A DNA stretch of 64,000 nucleotides from Flavobacterium faecale (GTDB lineage Bacteria; Bacteroidota; Bacteroidia; Flavobacteriales; Flavobacteriaceae). The stretch is taken from NCBI RefSeq assembly GCF_003076455.1, contig NZ_CP020918.1, positions 2,950,001-3,014,000 of the forward strand. The letters are read 5' to 3'. A model generated the notes under the pieces. The model was not told where the DNA came from. It searched no databases and worked only from the letters and a program-made list of their open reading frames with translations. The position numbers and the translations under genes were made by a program. Of the stretch, positions 18,602-27,710 are shown piece after piece. Each line of letters begins with the position of its first letter. The first letter of the stretch is position 1.

Positions 18602-18624
18602 TACGCAGTAGTAATTATAATGCC

Positions 18625-18653
18625 AAAAGCTTCGAGAAATCGAGGCTTTTTTT
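18625..18653 (+). terminator. Terminator after the two-component pair
   Basis: AAAAGCTTCGA (18625-18635) pairs with TCGAGGCTTTT (18640-18650), with one G-T wobble, around a GAAA loop; a T-run follows. Confidence 0.85.
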
Positions 18654-18737
18654 ATTTGTAATCTGTCGAAGATGCTGTGATAGGTCCTTTAGTATTACGA
18701 ACTGAAATTAGAAGTTTGTACAGAAGTATTTTTTTAT

Positions 18738-19238
18738 TTAAAAAATCGAAAGGAGGTTGCTAACTTTTTGTAATTGTTCCGTGCTATTATTTGAACAATC
18801 GATAAAGTAATTATACTGCCAAATCTGTGTTTTTTTTGCTTGCTGATTGTTTACTTGATCCCAAGTTGGATAAACTCTAAATCCGCACTTTCCTTTTTTA
18901 GTGCTACCTGATAGAATGGCGTTGTCATGTAACACAGTTTTAGGAAAAATAAAGTACCCAATCTGATTGTCTTTTTTTGCAGCTATGATGTAAAAATCAT
19001 AAGGATCGACTATACTGTGCGGGGTTGTAATTCCTTGGCTGTTGCGTTTCCATAAGGTTACAAATTGACCTGTTTTGGTGGGTGTGATTTTAGAAACTCT
19101 AAATTTTATCGAAAGTTCTCCCAGCAGAAAAGTATGCGCCGAATAGCCTGTGCTCTCAACTTCAGCTTGAACAGCTGCTATTGATAGACCGATTGCATTA
19201 AAAAGTACTTCGTCAAGATGTTTTATTTCCCTAGTCAC
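18738..19238 (-). CDS. MepB-family protein
   Basis: The 166-residue protein fits the MepB family, named after the third gene of the staphylococcal mepRAB locus, whose biochemical role is unknown. Family-typical segments are SIKFRVSKITPTKTGQFVTL near residue 45, DPYDFYIIAA near 80, GYFIFPKTVL near 97 and GKCGFRVYP near 117. No signal peptide or membrane segment is seen, so it should be cytoplasmic. No mepR regulator or mepA transporter is adjacent. It stands alone between the two-component system and a thioesterase gene. Confidence 0.75.
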   Translation of the reverse strand: MTREIKHLDEVLFNAIGLSIAAVQAEVESTGYSAHTFLLGELSIKFRVSKITPTKTGQFVTLWKRNSQGITTPHSIVDPYDFYIIAAKKDNQIGYFIFPKTVLHDNAILSGSTKKGKCGFRVYPTWDQVNNQQAKKTQIWQYNYFIDCSNNSTEQLQKVSNLLSIF

Positions 19239-19431
19239 AATTTTTACTCTTTTCGATTAAATTCAAAACTAAATAGGCTGTTTTATATGTAAAATGAGAT
19301 AGCTTCCAAAAGCTAAATGGTTGCAAATGTTTTTTTTTTATATTCTACAACACTCGTAACAGACAACATGGGCTGCAACCGTTTTCATCAAGCAAGGATA
19401 AGTTTGAAGCATTAGCTGATTGTTATTCGAA

Positions 19432-20172
19432 CTAAATTAAATTCAGTTGTAAAGCAAAACAGTTCTTGTTTTCTTTTGTGACGCTGAAAACGATTAAATG
19501 ATCGGCAATATTTTCATGAATGACTACTTTGTCTCGTAACGAAAGTTCTTTCATGAAATTCATCTCAAAACTCTTTATTTTTTGGTTTAGAATAATTTTT
19601 TCATCGACAACATCCATGCACCATTCAAGGTATTTTACATGGTTTACGTGGTTGATAATATCTAAATCGGATAAAATGACAGATTTTCCAAAAACTTCTT
19701 CTTTTTCGGGATTGATTACTATTTTCGAAAAGGTTTCGGCGGTAGCTTTCAAATCTGGATATAGTACAAAATGTTCGTGATCCAATGCCAAAGCTTCTGG
19801 GCGTCGTTTTACGGTGTTAAATACAGCCCAAAAAGTTTCTCCTCCAATAATTTTCTCGCCGTTAAGGTAGATTTCTAATGCTCGAATAGAACGTGAATTT
19901 TCCAGGGTATTAATCCACGTTTTGACCGTAACCGTATCTTTCCATTTGGGTAGCGATTTAATTTCGACACGCATTCGACTCAGTACCCAAGCTTGTTTAA
20001 AAGCTTGCATGTCTGAAAAGCTAATGCCACCAAGATCTGCATGTGTAGCGGCTGTAAGCTGCAATAAGTTGCATAACTCAGTATACTTTAAATGGCCTGA
20101 AGGAAGGCACTGCGTAAAATTTATTTCGTAATCTTTTTCTAATATCGAACTAAAGGATGGGTGTATTGGCAT
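19432..20172 (-). CDS. Acyl-ACP thioesterase
   Basis: The 246-residue protein fits the bacterial acyl-ACP thioesterase (FatA-like, double hotdog) family. It opens with YEINFTQCLPSGHLKYTELCNLLQ, contains the internal segment WVLSRMRVEIKSLPKW near residue 67, and has the second hotdog motif SDLDIINHVNHVKYLEW near residue 163 with the Asn/His active-site region. It would hydrolyse acyl-ACP to free fatty acid in the cytoplasm. It is monocistronic, with about 160-190 bases on either side. Confidence 0.82.
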   Translation of the reverse strand: MPIHPSFSSILEKDYEINFTQCLPSGHLKYTELCNLLQLTAATHADLGGISFSDMQAFKQAWVLSRMRVEIKSLPKWKDTVTVKTWINTLENSRSIRALEIYLNGEKIIGGETFWAVFNTVKRRPEALALDHEHFVLYPDLKATAETFSKIVINPEKEEVFGKSVILSDLDIINHVNHVKYLEWCMDVVDEKIILNQKIKSFEMNFMKELSLRDKVVIHENIADHLIVFSVTKENKNCFALQLNLI

Positions 20173-20335
20173 TTTATAAGCGTATTCGGTTGTGTATTAT
20201 TTAAAATTAGCGTGAAAACAAAAATAAGGAAAATCTATGGTTTTACTAATACTTTTTAGTTAATGAATGTGAGTTTAATTCATAAAACAATAGAACAGCA
20301 AAATTACATAACCACTAAGTTGATATTTACCCTTT

Positions 20336-21256
20336 TTATTCTGTCTTACCAGTAATATAATCGATTATGGTAGGTGTTGGTGTTTCAAAGTCGAACCACT
20401 TTGTACTTTCATCACGTTTAAACCAAGTTAGTTGACGTTTAGCAAAACGGCGGGTATTCTTCTTGATTTCTTCAATGGCAAAATCCAAGCTAATTTCTTG
20501 ATCAAAAAACTGAAATAATTCTCTATAGCCCACCGTTTGTAGGGCGTTCAGCTCTCTTTTAGAATATAAACTTTTAGCTTCTTTAAGCAAACCTTCATCC
20601 ATCATGATGTCTACTCGCTGGTTGATACGGTTGTAGAGTACAGCACGATCAGCTTCGAGACCAATGAGTATGGGGGTAAAGTAGCGACTTTTTTCTTTTT
20701 GTTTTAAAAACGAAGAGTAGGGTTTTTGAGTGCCTATACAAACTTCTACAAAGCGCATCATGCGTTGCGGATTGAGTAAGGTTTGCGGATTTTCAATGCT
20801 GACAGTTTCAAAATACTGTGGGTCAAGACTTTTTAATTGGTCTTGCAGGTATGTGATTCCGAGTTTTTCATATTTTACGGTAACGTCTTTTCGCACCATA
20901 GCATCTATTTCCGGAAATTCATCAAATCCTTTCAAAACAGCATTTACGTAAAGACCTGAGCCACCCACAAAAACAACATAATCATTGAATTGAAATAATT
21001 TTTCGATGGTGCTTATGGCTTCTTTTTCATAATCTCCTACCGTATAATTTTCGGTTATCGATTTGTTTTGTATAAAATGATGTTTAGCTGCGGCTAGCTC
21101 CTTTTGATTCGGGACTGCGGTACCAATGGTCATTTCTTTAAAAAATTGTCGGCTATCGCACGAAACTATATCACATTTATAATAATTGGCTAACTGAATA
21201 CTCAAGGCTGTTTTGCCAATTGCTGTGGGACCGATAATCGTAATTAGGTATTTCAT
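20336..21256 (-). CDS. miaA: tRNA dimethylallyltransferase
   Basis: The 306-residue protein has the N-terminal P-loop IIGPTAIGKTALS (residues 7-19), the catalytic CDSRQFF region near residue 34, GGSGLYVNAV near 97 and the tRNA-binding RFAKRQLTWFKRD near 270. It adds the isopentenyl group to A37 of tRNAs that read UNN codons. Length and motif order match MiaA throughout. It ends 141 bases after the ion channel start on the same strand. Confidence 0.95.
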   Translation of the reverse strand: MKYLITIIGPTAIGKTALSIQLANYYKCDIVSCDSRQFFKEMTIGTAVPNQKELAAAKHHFIQNKSITENYTVGDYEKEAISTIEKLFQFNDYVVFVGGSGLYVNAVLKGFDEFPEIDAMVRKDVTVKYEKLGITYLQDQLKSLDPQYFETVSIENPQTLLNPQRMMRFVEVCIGTQKPYSSFLKQKEKSRYFTPILIGLEADRAVLYNRINQRVDIMMDEGLLKEAKSLYSKRELNALQTVGYRELFQFFDQEISLDFAIEEIKKNTRRFAKRQLTWFKRDESTKWFDFETPTPTIIDYITGKTE

Positions 21257-21396
21257 ATTTTGCTTTTAGTCCAAATAAATAAGACTGTTGCAAGTTACTA
21301 TTTCTAAGAATAAAAGTGGAGATTTAGGGCTTTCTTTCTTTATTATTTAAAAAATTAAAGACCAGTATTTTGAGTAATAAATGACTGAAAATTATA

Positions 21397-22224
21397 TTAA
21401 CTAAGTAGTGAAGTTCCACATTTATAACAAAATCGAGCATTGTCCTGATGGTCATCTGTGCCACACACGGTACAAGGTTTTGTTTGTTTAGGAACTTTGG
21501 TTGTAGATTTTGCGATTTCGGCGGTTACAATACCTGTTGGTACTGCGATGATGCCATAACCCAATATCATTACGAAAGACGCTATAAATTGTCCAAAGGG
21601 CGTAACAGGTGAAATATCACCATAGCCTACGGTCGTCAAGGTGACAATGGTCCAGTAGATTCCGGCAGGAATACTCGTGAAGCCACTTGCTGCTCCTTCG
21701 ACTACATACATGATGGAACCGATTATTATTGTGATAATGAGTACGAAATAGATGAAAACAATGATCTTACCACGACTAGCGTTAATAGCTCTTTTGAGGT
21801 GAACCGATTGACTATTGAATTGCGGATGATTCAGAATTTTGAATAGTCGTAACAATCTTAAGGCGCGTACCACCGTGAAGACGTTTGACCCCACAAGAAC
21901 TAAGCTTAAGTACATGGGAAAGATCGAAAGGAAATCGATAATACCGTAAAAACTGAAAATGTATTTCCATGGTTTGTCAATACTGATGATCCTCATGAGG
22001 TATTCGATAGAGAAGAAAACAGTTATGACCCATTCTAATAATATAAGTTGTGAATGATACTGAGCATTAAAATCTGCTACGGTTTCCATCATCACTAAAA
22101 GAACACTGAGTAGAATAAGTGCCAATAAAATTAAATCAAATAACCGCCCCGCTTTGGTGCTAGTACCATAGATGATGATATAAGCACGTTGTTTGAATAG
22201 GGTATAATTTGATTTCTTAGACAT
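21397..22224 (-). CDS. Voltage-gated potassium channel-like protein with zinc-ribbon tail
   Basis: The 275-residue protein has six hydrophobic segments. The S4-like helix VVRALRLLRLFKIL carries regularly spaced arginines at 120, 123 and 126, the pore has the potassium selectivity filter TVGYGD at 198-203, and S6 follows. It should conduct K+ across the inner membrane. The C-terminus holds two CxxC pairs (C251/C254 and C266/C269), a zinc-ribbon pattern on the cytoplasmic side. The gene begins 7 bases after the end of the exonuclease/GIY-YIG gene, so the two are probably co-transcribed although their roles look unrelated. Confidence 0.88.
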   Translation of the reverse strand: MSKKSNYTLFKQRAYIIIYGTSTKAGRLFDLILLALILLSVLLVMMETVADFNAQYHSQLILLEWVITVFFSIEYLMRIISIDKPWKYIFSFYGIIDFLSIFPMYLSLVLVGSNVFTVVRALRLLRLFKILNHPQFNSQSVHLKRAINASRGKIIVFIYFVLIITIIIGSIMYVVEGAASGFTSIPAGIYWTIVTLTTVGYGDISPVTPFGQFIASFVMILGYGIIAVPTGIVTAEIAKSTTKVPKQTKPCTVCGTDDHQDNARFCYKCGTSLLS

Positions 22225-22231
22225 TTTTTTG

Positions 22232-23593
22232 TTAGAATTTCATGATTTTGTGCCCCTTATTTTTTTTAAGGTAAGTTTGAACAGTATGCTTTGTGTCTCT
22301 ATTATTTGGCATAGGAATCAGTATCGTTCTAAGGATTTCAATATTGGTGATTTGATAATTTAAATCATAAAAAGCATAGCCCTTCAATTGGCCATTTTCT
22401 ATCAATACGGCTGATCGTTCGGATACAGATCTACCTCGATCAATGATCACCATACTAGTGTTATCAAAATTATTTTTCGTGATGAAATTCTGTACTCTTA
22501 GGTTGTACTCGGTAGCGGAAACTTCTCCTAAGCATGCTCCATCACATTCCTTAATTTTATGCTTGAAGCAAGCGGTCTTAGTAGGGTATAAGCCAGTTAG
22601 TTTCTGACATAACTTAAATTCATCTGTAATACGGAATAGCGCATTTTTACCATCTGTCTCATTGTTGTATGAAGTGATATCTTTTTTGCGTCCGTCTGTT
22701 TTTTGAAGCTTTAAGTTTAGGTAGCCATTGCTGTCTTTCTCAGCATAAATGGACCAAGGTAAAGTGTTGCGTCTCGGAATACGATTATAAACGGGACGGT
22801 TAACTTTAATCGCTTCTGTCTCTTTTAGAATGGCTATAAGTTCGTTTCCTGTCTCTTCATAAGACACTTCAAAAACTTCTTTTTGTATTTTTTTGGCAGT
22901 ATTTGTTATTCCAGTAAAAATCTGGTTGATACGTTTTTTTATATTTCTACTTTTTCCAATATTTATAATAGCTCCAGCTTGGTTATGGACGTAATAAATT
23001 CCCGTTTTGGCAGGGAGCTTGTTTATAATATCTTGAAGTTTTGGTGCGATTCCTTTTTCGATTTCGAATTTAATAAAATCTTTGACAATCGTTTTTTCGA
23101 TATCCTTATCAAGCAACATTTTAAAAAGCTTGACGGTAGCGAGTGCATCACCACTTGCCCGATGCCTATCTGTAACAGGGATGCCTAAGGCACGCACAAG
23201 CTTACCAAGGCTGTAGGATGGCTGTTCTGGGATCAAGGTCTTGGCTAATTCTACCGTACAGATGGTTCGCGACTGAAAATCATATCCTAGGCGACGAAAT
23301 TCAGTTCGCAAGATGCGATAGTCAAAAGTTGCATTGTGAGCCACCACCACACAGTCAGTTGTGATTTCAACAATGCGTTTTGCAATTTCATGAAATTTAG
23401 GCGCCGATTTTAGCATGGCGTTATTTATACCTGTAAGTTGTACCACAAATGGCTGAATAGGAATTTCAGGATTAACCAAGCTAATAAACTGGTCCACAAC
23501 TTCGTGTCCGTCAAATTTATAGATGGCAATTTCCGTAATTCCTTCTTCGTTGAATTGTCCTCCTGTGGTTTCTATGTCTAGTATCGCGTACAA
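22232..23593 (-). CDS. DEDDh exonuclease fused to a GIY-YIG nuclease domain
   Basis: The 453-residue protein starts with a DnaQ-type 3'-5' exonuclease: D6 and E8 (LDIETTGG), D91 (NATFDYR), then H144 and D149 (HRASGD), which is the full DEDDh set. A GIY-YIG domain follows from about residue 198 (TGIYYV, then INIGKS), like the N-terminal nuclease of UvrC/Cho, with a UvrC-like C-terminal region. This architecture is well known in Bacteroidota and is usually annotated as a DNA polymerase III epsilon-like or exonuclease domain protein. A role in DNA repair or proofreading is inferred. The ion channel gene follows 7 bases later. Confidence 0.9.
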   Translation of the reverse strand: MYAILDIETTGGQFNEEGITEIAIYKFDGHEVVDQFISLVNPEIPIQPFVVQLTGINNAMLKSAPKFHEIAKRIVEITTDCVVVAHNATFDYRILRTEFRRLGYDFQSRTICTVELAKTLIPEQPSYSLGKLVRALGIPVTDRHRASGDALATVKLFKMLLDKDIEKTIVKDFIKFEIEKGIAPKLQDIINKLPAKTGIYYVHNQAGAIINIGKSRNIKKRINQIFTGITNTAKKIQKEVFEVSYEETGNELIAILKETEAIKVNRPVYNRIPRRNTLPWSIYAEKDSNGYLNLKLQKTDGRKKDITSYNNETDGKNALFRITDEFKLCQKLTGLYPTKTACFKHKIKECDGACLGEVSATEYNLRVQNFITKNNFDNTSMVIIDRGRSVSERSAVLIENGQLKGYAFYDLNYQITNIEILRTILIPMPNNRDTKHTVQTYLKKNKGHKIMKF

Positions 23594-23722
23594 AATAAGT
23601 ATTCAGTTTACAGTTATAAGTGTTCAGTAGTGAAAAGTAAGTAATCAGTTGTTGTAAAAGATGAATTTCATTATGAACACAAAATCAAAAATCGTTAATC
23701 CTTAATCAGAAAACGTTAATCG

Positions 23723-24382
23723 TTATCTTCCTCCAAAGATACTACTTCCAATGCGAACCATGGTACTTCCGCATTCTATAGCGAGTTTGTAATCGCCTGA
23801 CATTCCCATTGAAATAGTCTGAAGGTTACAATGTACAGGATTTTTACCTTTTAGAGTATCAAAAATAGATTTTAAATGGGTGAACTCTTTCTTGACTTGC
23901 TCTTGATTGTCGGTGAAAGTTGCCATTCCCATCACGCCTTGTATTTGGATATTTTGCATTGTAGCAAATTCTTCGGAAGCTATCAGGTCATTCAGTTCCT
24001 GCTCATCCAAACCAAATTTAGTTTCTTCTTCGGCAATGTGTAGTTGTAATAAACAGTTAATCACACGATTATTTTTCGCGGCTTGTTTATTGATTTCTTG
24101 AAGTAATTTTAAGCTATCAACACCATGAACTAAGCTTACAAAAGGAGCCATGAATTTGACTTTGTTGGTCTGTACATGTCCAATCATATGCCACTGAATA
24201 TCTTTCGGCATTTGTTCCCACTTGTCTGCCATTTCTTGAATTTTGTTTTCTCCAAAAATGCGTTGACCAGATTCGTATGCTTCGGTTAAATCACTTACAG
24301 GCTTTGTTTTAGAGACCGCAACTAAAGTAACAGTTTCGGGTAACGTAGTTCGTATTTGTTGTAGATTTTCGGCTATTGTCAT
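23723..24382 (-). CDS. YggS-family PLP homeostasis protein
   Basis: The 219-residue protein is a single-domain TIM barrel of the YggS/PROSC family. The PLP-binding Lys is K25 in LVAVSKTKP. FGENKIQEM near residue 42, WHMIGHVQTNK near 64 and the phosphate-binding SMGMSGDYKLAIECGSTMVRIG at the C-terminus are all typical. These proteins bind pyridoxal phosphate without racemase activity and control its free level in the cytoplasm. About 160 bases without features separate it from the next gene upstream. Confidence 0.93.
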   Translation of the reverse strand: MTIAENLQQIRTTLPETVTLVAVSKTKPVSDLTEAYESGQRIFGENKIQEMADKWEQMPKDIQWHMIGHVQTNKVKFMAPFVSLVHGVDSLKLLQEINKQAAKNNRVINCLLQLHIAEEETKFGLDEQELNDLIASEEFATMQNIQIQGVMGMATFTDNQEQVKKEFTHLKSIFDTLKGKNPVHCNLQTISMGMSGDYKLAIECGSTMVRIGSSIFGGR

Positions 24383-24541
24383 TGTATATGTTTTTTATCG
24401 AGTTAGAATTTTATTCTAAATTGATTATTTTTTATTTTTAAGATTTCTTCAATCCGTATTTCGAAAAATGAAGTATTCGAGTATAAAAATTTATTGAGCT
24501 GCAGATTAAAAATTTCTCCAACCTGTATTTCCAACAAGTGT

Positions 24542-25432
24542 CTATTTCAAAAACTGCTTAGAAACTTTTTCAGCCTTCTTGCTTTCGCTATAATCATAAA
24601 AACCTTCGCCAGATTTTACACCCAATTTTTTAGCATTGACCATGTTCACTAGTAAAGGGCAAGGCGCATACTTTGGATTTTTGAAACCATCGTGCATCAC
24701 GTTTAAGATGGATAGGCAAACATCTAGTCCAATAAAATCGGCCAGTTGCAAGGTTCCCATAGGGTGACTCATTCCGAGTTTCATTACGGCATCAATTTCG
24801 GCAACTCCAGCTACTTGATTATAAAGCGTCTCAATTGCTTCGTTAATCATTGGCATTAAAATGCGATTTGCTACAAATCCAGGATGATCATTGACGGTAA
24901 CAGCTGTTTTTTCTAATTTTTGAGTCAATGCCAAAGTAATAGCAACAACCTCATCACTAGTATTGTATCCTTTAATAATTTCGACCAAAGGCATAAGTGG
25001 CACGGGATTCATAAAATGCATACCAATCACTCTATCAGGATGTGCAACTACGGCTGCAATTTGCGTAATCGAAATCGAAGACGTATTAGTCGCAAAAATA
25101 GTATTGTGCGGACATAATTCGTTCAATTTTTTGAAGATAGCGAGTTTTAAATCTAGATTTTCAGTAGCTGCTTCAATCACAAAATCGACTCCTGTGACAC
25201 CATCTTTCAAATCGGTATAGGTAATTATATTTGTAATGGTCTTGGCGAATACCTCGGTAGTTATTGTTCCTTTGGTTACCATTCGATTCAAATTGTTAGC
25301 AATTGTTTCCATTGCTTTATCTAATGCCTTCTCTGATACATCAATTAACTTGACTACAAAACCATTTTGCGCAAATGTATGAGCAATTCCGTTACCCATA
25401 GTTCCTGCACCAATTACTGCTACTGTTTTCAT
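24542..25432 (-). CDS. 3-hydroxybutyryl-CoA dehydrogenase
   Basis: The 296-residue protein is a 3-hydroxyacyl-CoA dehydrogenase. The NAD motif GAGTMGNG is at residues 8-15. The catalytic His is in MHFMNPVPLMPLVEII near residue 138 and the Glu follows within the same stretch. NDHPGFVANR is near residue 180, and a C-terminal helical domain ends with GEGFYDY. Single-domain proteins of this length usually act on 3-hydroxybutyryl-CoA or in phenylacetate/fatty-acid degradation. No other pathway gene is adjacent, so the exact substrate is open. Confidence 0.88.
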   Translation of the reverse strand: MKTVAVIGAGTMGNGIAHTFAQNGFVVKLIDVSEKALDKAMETIANNLNRMVTKGTITTEVFAKTITNIITYTDLKDGVTGVDFVIEAATENLDLKLAIFKKLNELCPHNTIFATNTSSISITQIAAVVAHPDRVIGMHFMNPVPLMPLVEIIKGYNTSDEVVAITLALTQKLEKTAVTVNDHPGFVANRILMPMINEAIETLYNQVAGVAEIDAVMKLGMSHPMGTLQLADFIGLDVCLSILNVMHDGFKNPKYAPCPLLVNMVNAKKLGVKSGEGFYDYSESKKAEKVSKQFLK

Positions 25433-25520
25433 TTTCTAAAATAGGTTAAAAGTTAAAAAAGTTTATAGATTAAAATCACCTGAGCGACTTTAAGCAATAA
25501 ACTTTTAACCGTAATTTGTA

Positions 25521-26486
25521 TTATTTTTTAAAACAATCAATTATCTGATAAGCAATTCTAAGTGCTTCTGTTGCTTGTTCGAGAGTTACTACTGGCTCTG
25601 TATCGGTGTTGATTGCATGTGCAAAAGACTCAAGTTCGTCCAAAATGGCATTGTTGTGATTTACATCAGGATTAGAGAAATAAATTTGTTTTTTTACTCC
25701 TTCGGCATTTTGTAAAATCATATCAAAATCACCAGGATTTTCTGGTGCATCCTTCATTTTTACCACTTCACATTTTTTCTCTAAGAAGTCTACGGAAATA
25801 TAGGCGTCTTTTTGAAAAAATCTACTTTTACGCATGTTTTTTAATGAAATACGGCTTGCAGTCAAGTTGGCAACACAGCCATTCTCAAATTCTAAACGCG
25901 CATTGGCAATATCAGGAGTTTCACTAATCACAGATACGCCGCTCGCAGACACATGTGTAACTGGCGATTGTACTACGCTCAAAATAGCATCGATATCATG
26001 AATCATCAAATCCAAAACCACAGGAACATCGGTTCCGCGAGGGTTGAATTCAGCTAAACGATGCGTTTCAATAAACATCGGATTTTCGATCATATTTTTG
26101 GTAGCGATAAAGGCAGGATTAAAGCGCTCCACATGCCCAACCTGTCCCTTAACATTATATTCTTTTGCAAGTGCAATAATTTCTTCTGCTTCGGCAACAG
26201 TATTCGAAATTGGTTTTTCGATAAAAACATGTTTACCCGATTTTATGGCCGCACGAGCACATTTGTAATGCGATAACGTAGGCGTTACAATATCAATCAC
26301 ATCCACAGCGTGAATCAACTTGGCAATAGTTTCAAAATGTTTATAGCCAAATTCCTTTGATATTTTTTCGGCATTTTCTTGATTAGGGTCATAAAAACCA
26401 ACCAATTCATATTTTTCAGATTGTTGTAATAATCGCAAATGTATTTTTCCTAAGTGACCAGCACCCAATACTCCAATTTTCAGCAT
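25521..26486 (-). CDS. Gfo/Idh/MocA-family oxidoreductase
   Basis: I place the start at the ATG at 26486 because the protein then begins directly with the Rossmann fold (MLKIGVLGAGHLGKIH). A good promoter lies at 26503-26532, upstream of this ATG but downstream of the next in-frame start. The 321-residue protein has the family motif EKPIS near residue 98 and a beta-sheet substrate domain after residue 130. Such enzymes oxidise or reduce sugars or related compounds with NAD(P). The substrate is not evident. Confidence 0.85.
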   Translation of the reverse strand: MLKIGVLGAGHLGKIHLRLLQQSEKYELVGFYDPNQENAEKISKEFGYKHFETIAKLIHAVDVIDIVTPTLSHYKCARAAIKSGKHVFIEKPISNTVAEAEEIIALAKEYNVKGQVGHVERFNPAFIATKNMIENPMFIETHRLAEFNPRGTDVPVVLDLMIHDIDAILSVVQSPVTHVSASGVSVISETPDIANARLEFENGCVANLTASRISLKNMRKSRFFQKDAYISVDFLEKKCEVVKMKDAPENPGDFDMILQNAEGVKKQIYFSNPDVNHNNAILDELESFAHAINTDTEPVVTLEQATEALRIAYQIIDCFKK

Positions 26487-26502
26487 AATGATGTAATTTC
26501 TA

Positions 26503-26532
26503 CAAAAATAAGAATTATAAACTAACATCAAA
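26503..26532 (-). promoter_or_regulatory. Promoter of the Gfo/Idh/MocA gene
   Basis: On the minus strand TTTG (26532-26529) and TATTTTTG followed by T (26510-26503) are 18 bases apart, a good match to the Bacteroidota -33/-7 promoter. Predicted leader is about 10 bases. Confidence 0.7.
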
Positions 26533-26752
26533 CAGCTAATCATCACAAATGTTGACCAAATTTAGTTAGTCGTAAATAGCTTTTTTGTCGTGCAAGTATC
26601 AAGACGAAAGTGCCACTGATGTACTTTTAAAAATAGTGCAGTAGTTTATTTCAAACGTAGTTCACTTATTATTTAAATAAAGAATAAGAGGTGCAATAAT
26701 ATTTTGATGCTCGTTGAAATTGGCAGAGAAATTATTTTAAATTATACGCTTG

Positions 26753-26854
26753 CTATATCTGTGTGAACTCCAATTGCTTATCCAAAGCCTGCAAAATAAG
26801 TTCCAATTGTTCAAAACCACTTTGCTTTGAAGCCCTAATATTTGAAATTCTTTT
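26753..26854 (-). pseudogene. Possible remnant of a helix-turn-helix gene (C-terminal end)
   Basis: A minus-strand frame of 33 codons ends in TAG at 26753 and has no start codon; a stop in the same frame lies at 26855-26857. It reads RISNIRASKQSGFEQLELIL then QALDKQLEFTQI. That resembles the last helices of XRE/HipB-type DNA-binding domains, where an (I)S-x-IR-x-x-K stretch precedes an LE-x-I-x-x-AL helix. The stretch lies in the gap between the Gfo/Idh gene and pcm, right next to the pcm promoter. It is a guess from a short sequence. The rest of the 26487-26752 gap shows nothing I can support. Confidence 0.3.
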
Positions 26855-26855
26855 C

Positions 26856-26863
26856 TATTTTTG
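26856..26863 (+). promoter_or_regulatory. Candidate -7 element for pcm
   Basis: TATTTTTG followed by C fits TAnnTTTGY. It overlaps an apparent TTG start at 26861, so translation must begin later, at the TTG at 26885; the predicted leader is about 15 bases. Confidence 0.6.
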
Positions 26864-26884
26864 CTAAAATATAAATACCTCACA

Positions 26885-27526
26885 TTGAAAGATACTGCAA
26901 AACATCAAGGACGTCGAAATCAACTAGTAAGCTTATTACAAGAAAAAGGAATTACAGACAAAAATGTTTTGGAAGCCATCAGAAAGATTCCGAGACACCT
27001 GTTTTTGAATTCAAGTTTTGAGGAATATGCCTATCAAGACACCGCTTTTCAGATTACGGCTGGGCAAACCATTTCGCAACCTTATACCGTAGCATTCCAG
27101 TCACAACTGTTAGAAATCAAAAAAGATCATAAAATTTTAGAAATAGGTACAGGCTCTGGTTATCAAACGGCAGTTTTGTGCATGATGGGTGCTAAAGTTT
27201 TTAGTATCGAAAGGCAAAATGAATTGTTCAAAGAAACGTCTGCCTTACTACCAAAACTAGGCATTAGACCAAAACACCTCACCTTTGGAGACGGATACAA
27301 AGGTTTACCAGGTTTCGCTCCATTCGACAGCATTATTGTAACTGCTGGCGCTCCGTTTATTCCGCAACCACTTATGGCACAATTAAAAATAGGGGGTAGG
27401 CTGGTAATTCCGTTAGGAGAAACGGTTCAAATTATGACATTGCTTATTCGTATCAACGAAACGCAATTTGAAAGACACGAACTTGGAGAGTGTAAGTTTG
27501 TTCCGTTGTTAGAAGATAAAAACTAA
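26885..27526 (+). CDS. pcm: Protein-L-isoaspartate O-methyltransferase
   Basis: The 213-residue enzyme methylates isoaspartyl residues in damaged proteins and so starts their repair. The SAM-binding motif ILEIGTGSGYQTAVL lies near residue 77, preceded by the family motif GQTISQPYTVAFQ near 54; GDGYKGLPGFAPFD near 140 and the C-terminal GGRLVIPLG near 183 complete the fold. The start is the TTG at 26885 (MKDTAKHQG), because the promoter -7 element sits on the earlier possible start and family members begin here. A terminator follows at 27675. Confidence 0.9.
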   Translation: MKDTAKHQGRRNQLVSLLQEKGITDKNVLEAIRKIPRHLFLNSSFEEYAYQDTAFQITAGQTISQPYTVAFQSQLLEIKKDHKILEIGTGSGYQTAVLCMMGAKVFSIERQNELFKETSALLPKLGIRPKHLTFGDGYKGLPGFAPFDSIIVTAGAPFIPQPLMAQLKIGGRLVIPLGETVQIMTLLIRINETQFERHELGECKFVPLLEDKN

Positions 27527-27674
27527 GATTTCCAATTTTTCATACACTGTTTTAGTGCGACTGAATTGATTGAAAAATATAAAATTATTAGTATGCACCT
27601 TTTCGCTTTTGCGAATTTGTTTTCCGCGTTTATTATTTTACTAAAACAATTAAGTCCTAAAATTCAAAATCCAG

Positions 27675-27710
27675 AAAGCCATTCGAGCATCATCGAATGG
27701 CTTTTTTTAT
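27675..27710 (+). terminator. Terminator after pcm
   Basis: AAAGCCATTCGA (27675-27686) pairs perfectly with TCGAATGGCTTT (27693-27704) around a 6-base loop, followed by a T-run. It overlaps the last bases of the convergent Fic gene. Confidence 0.9.
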
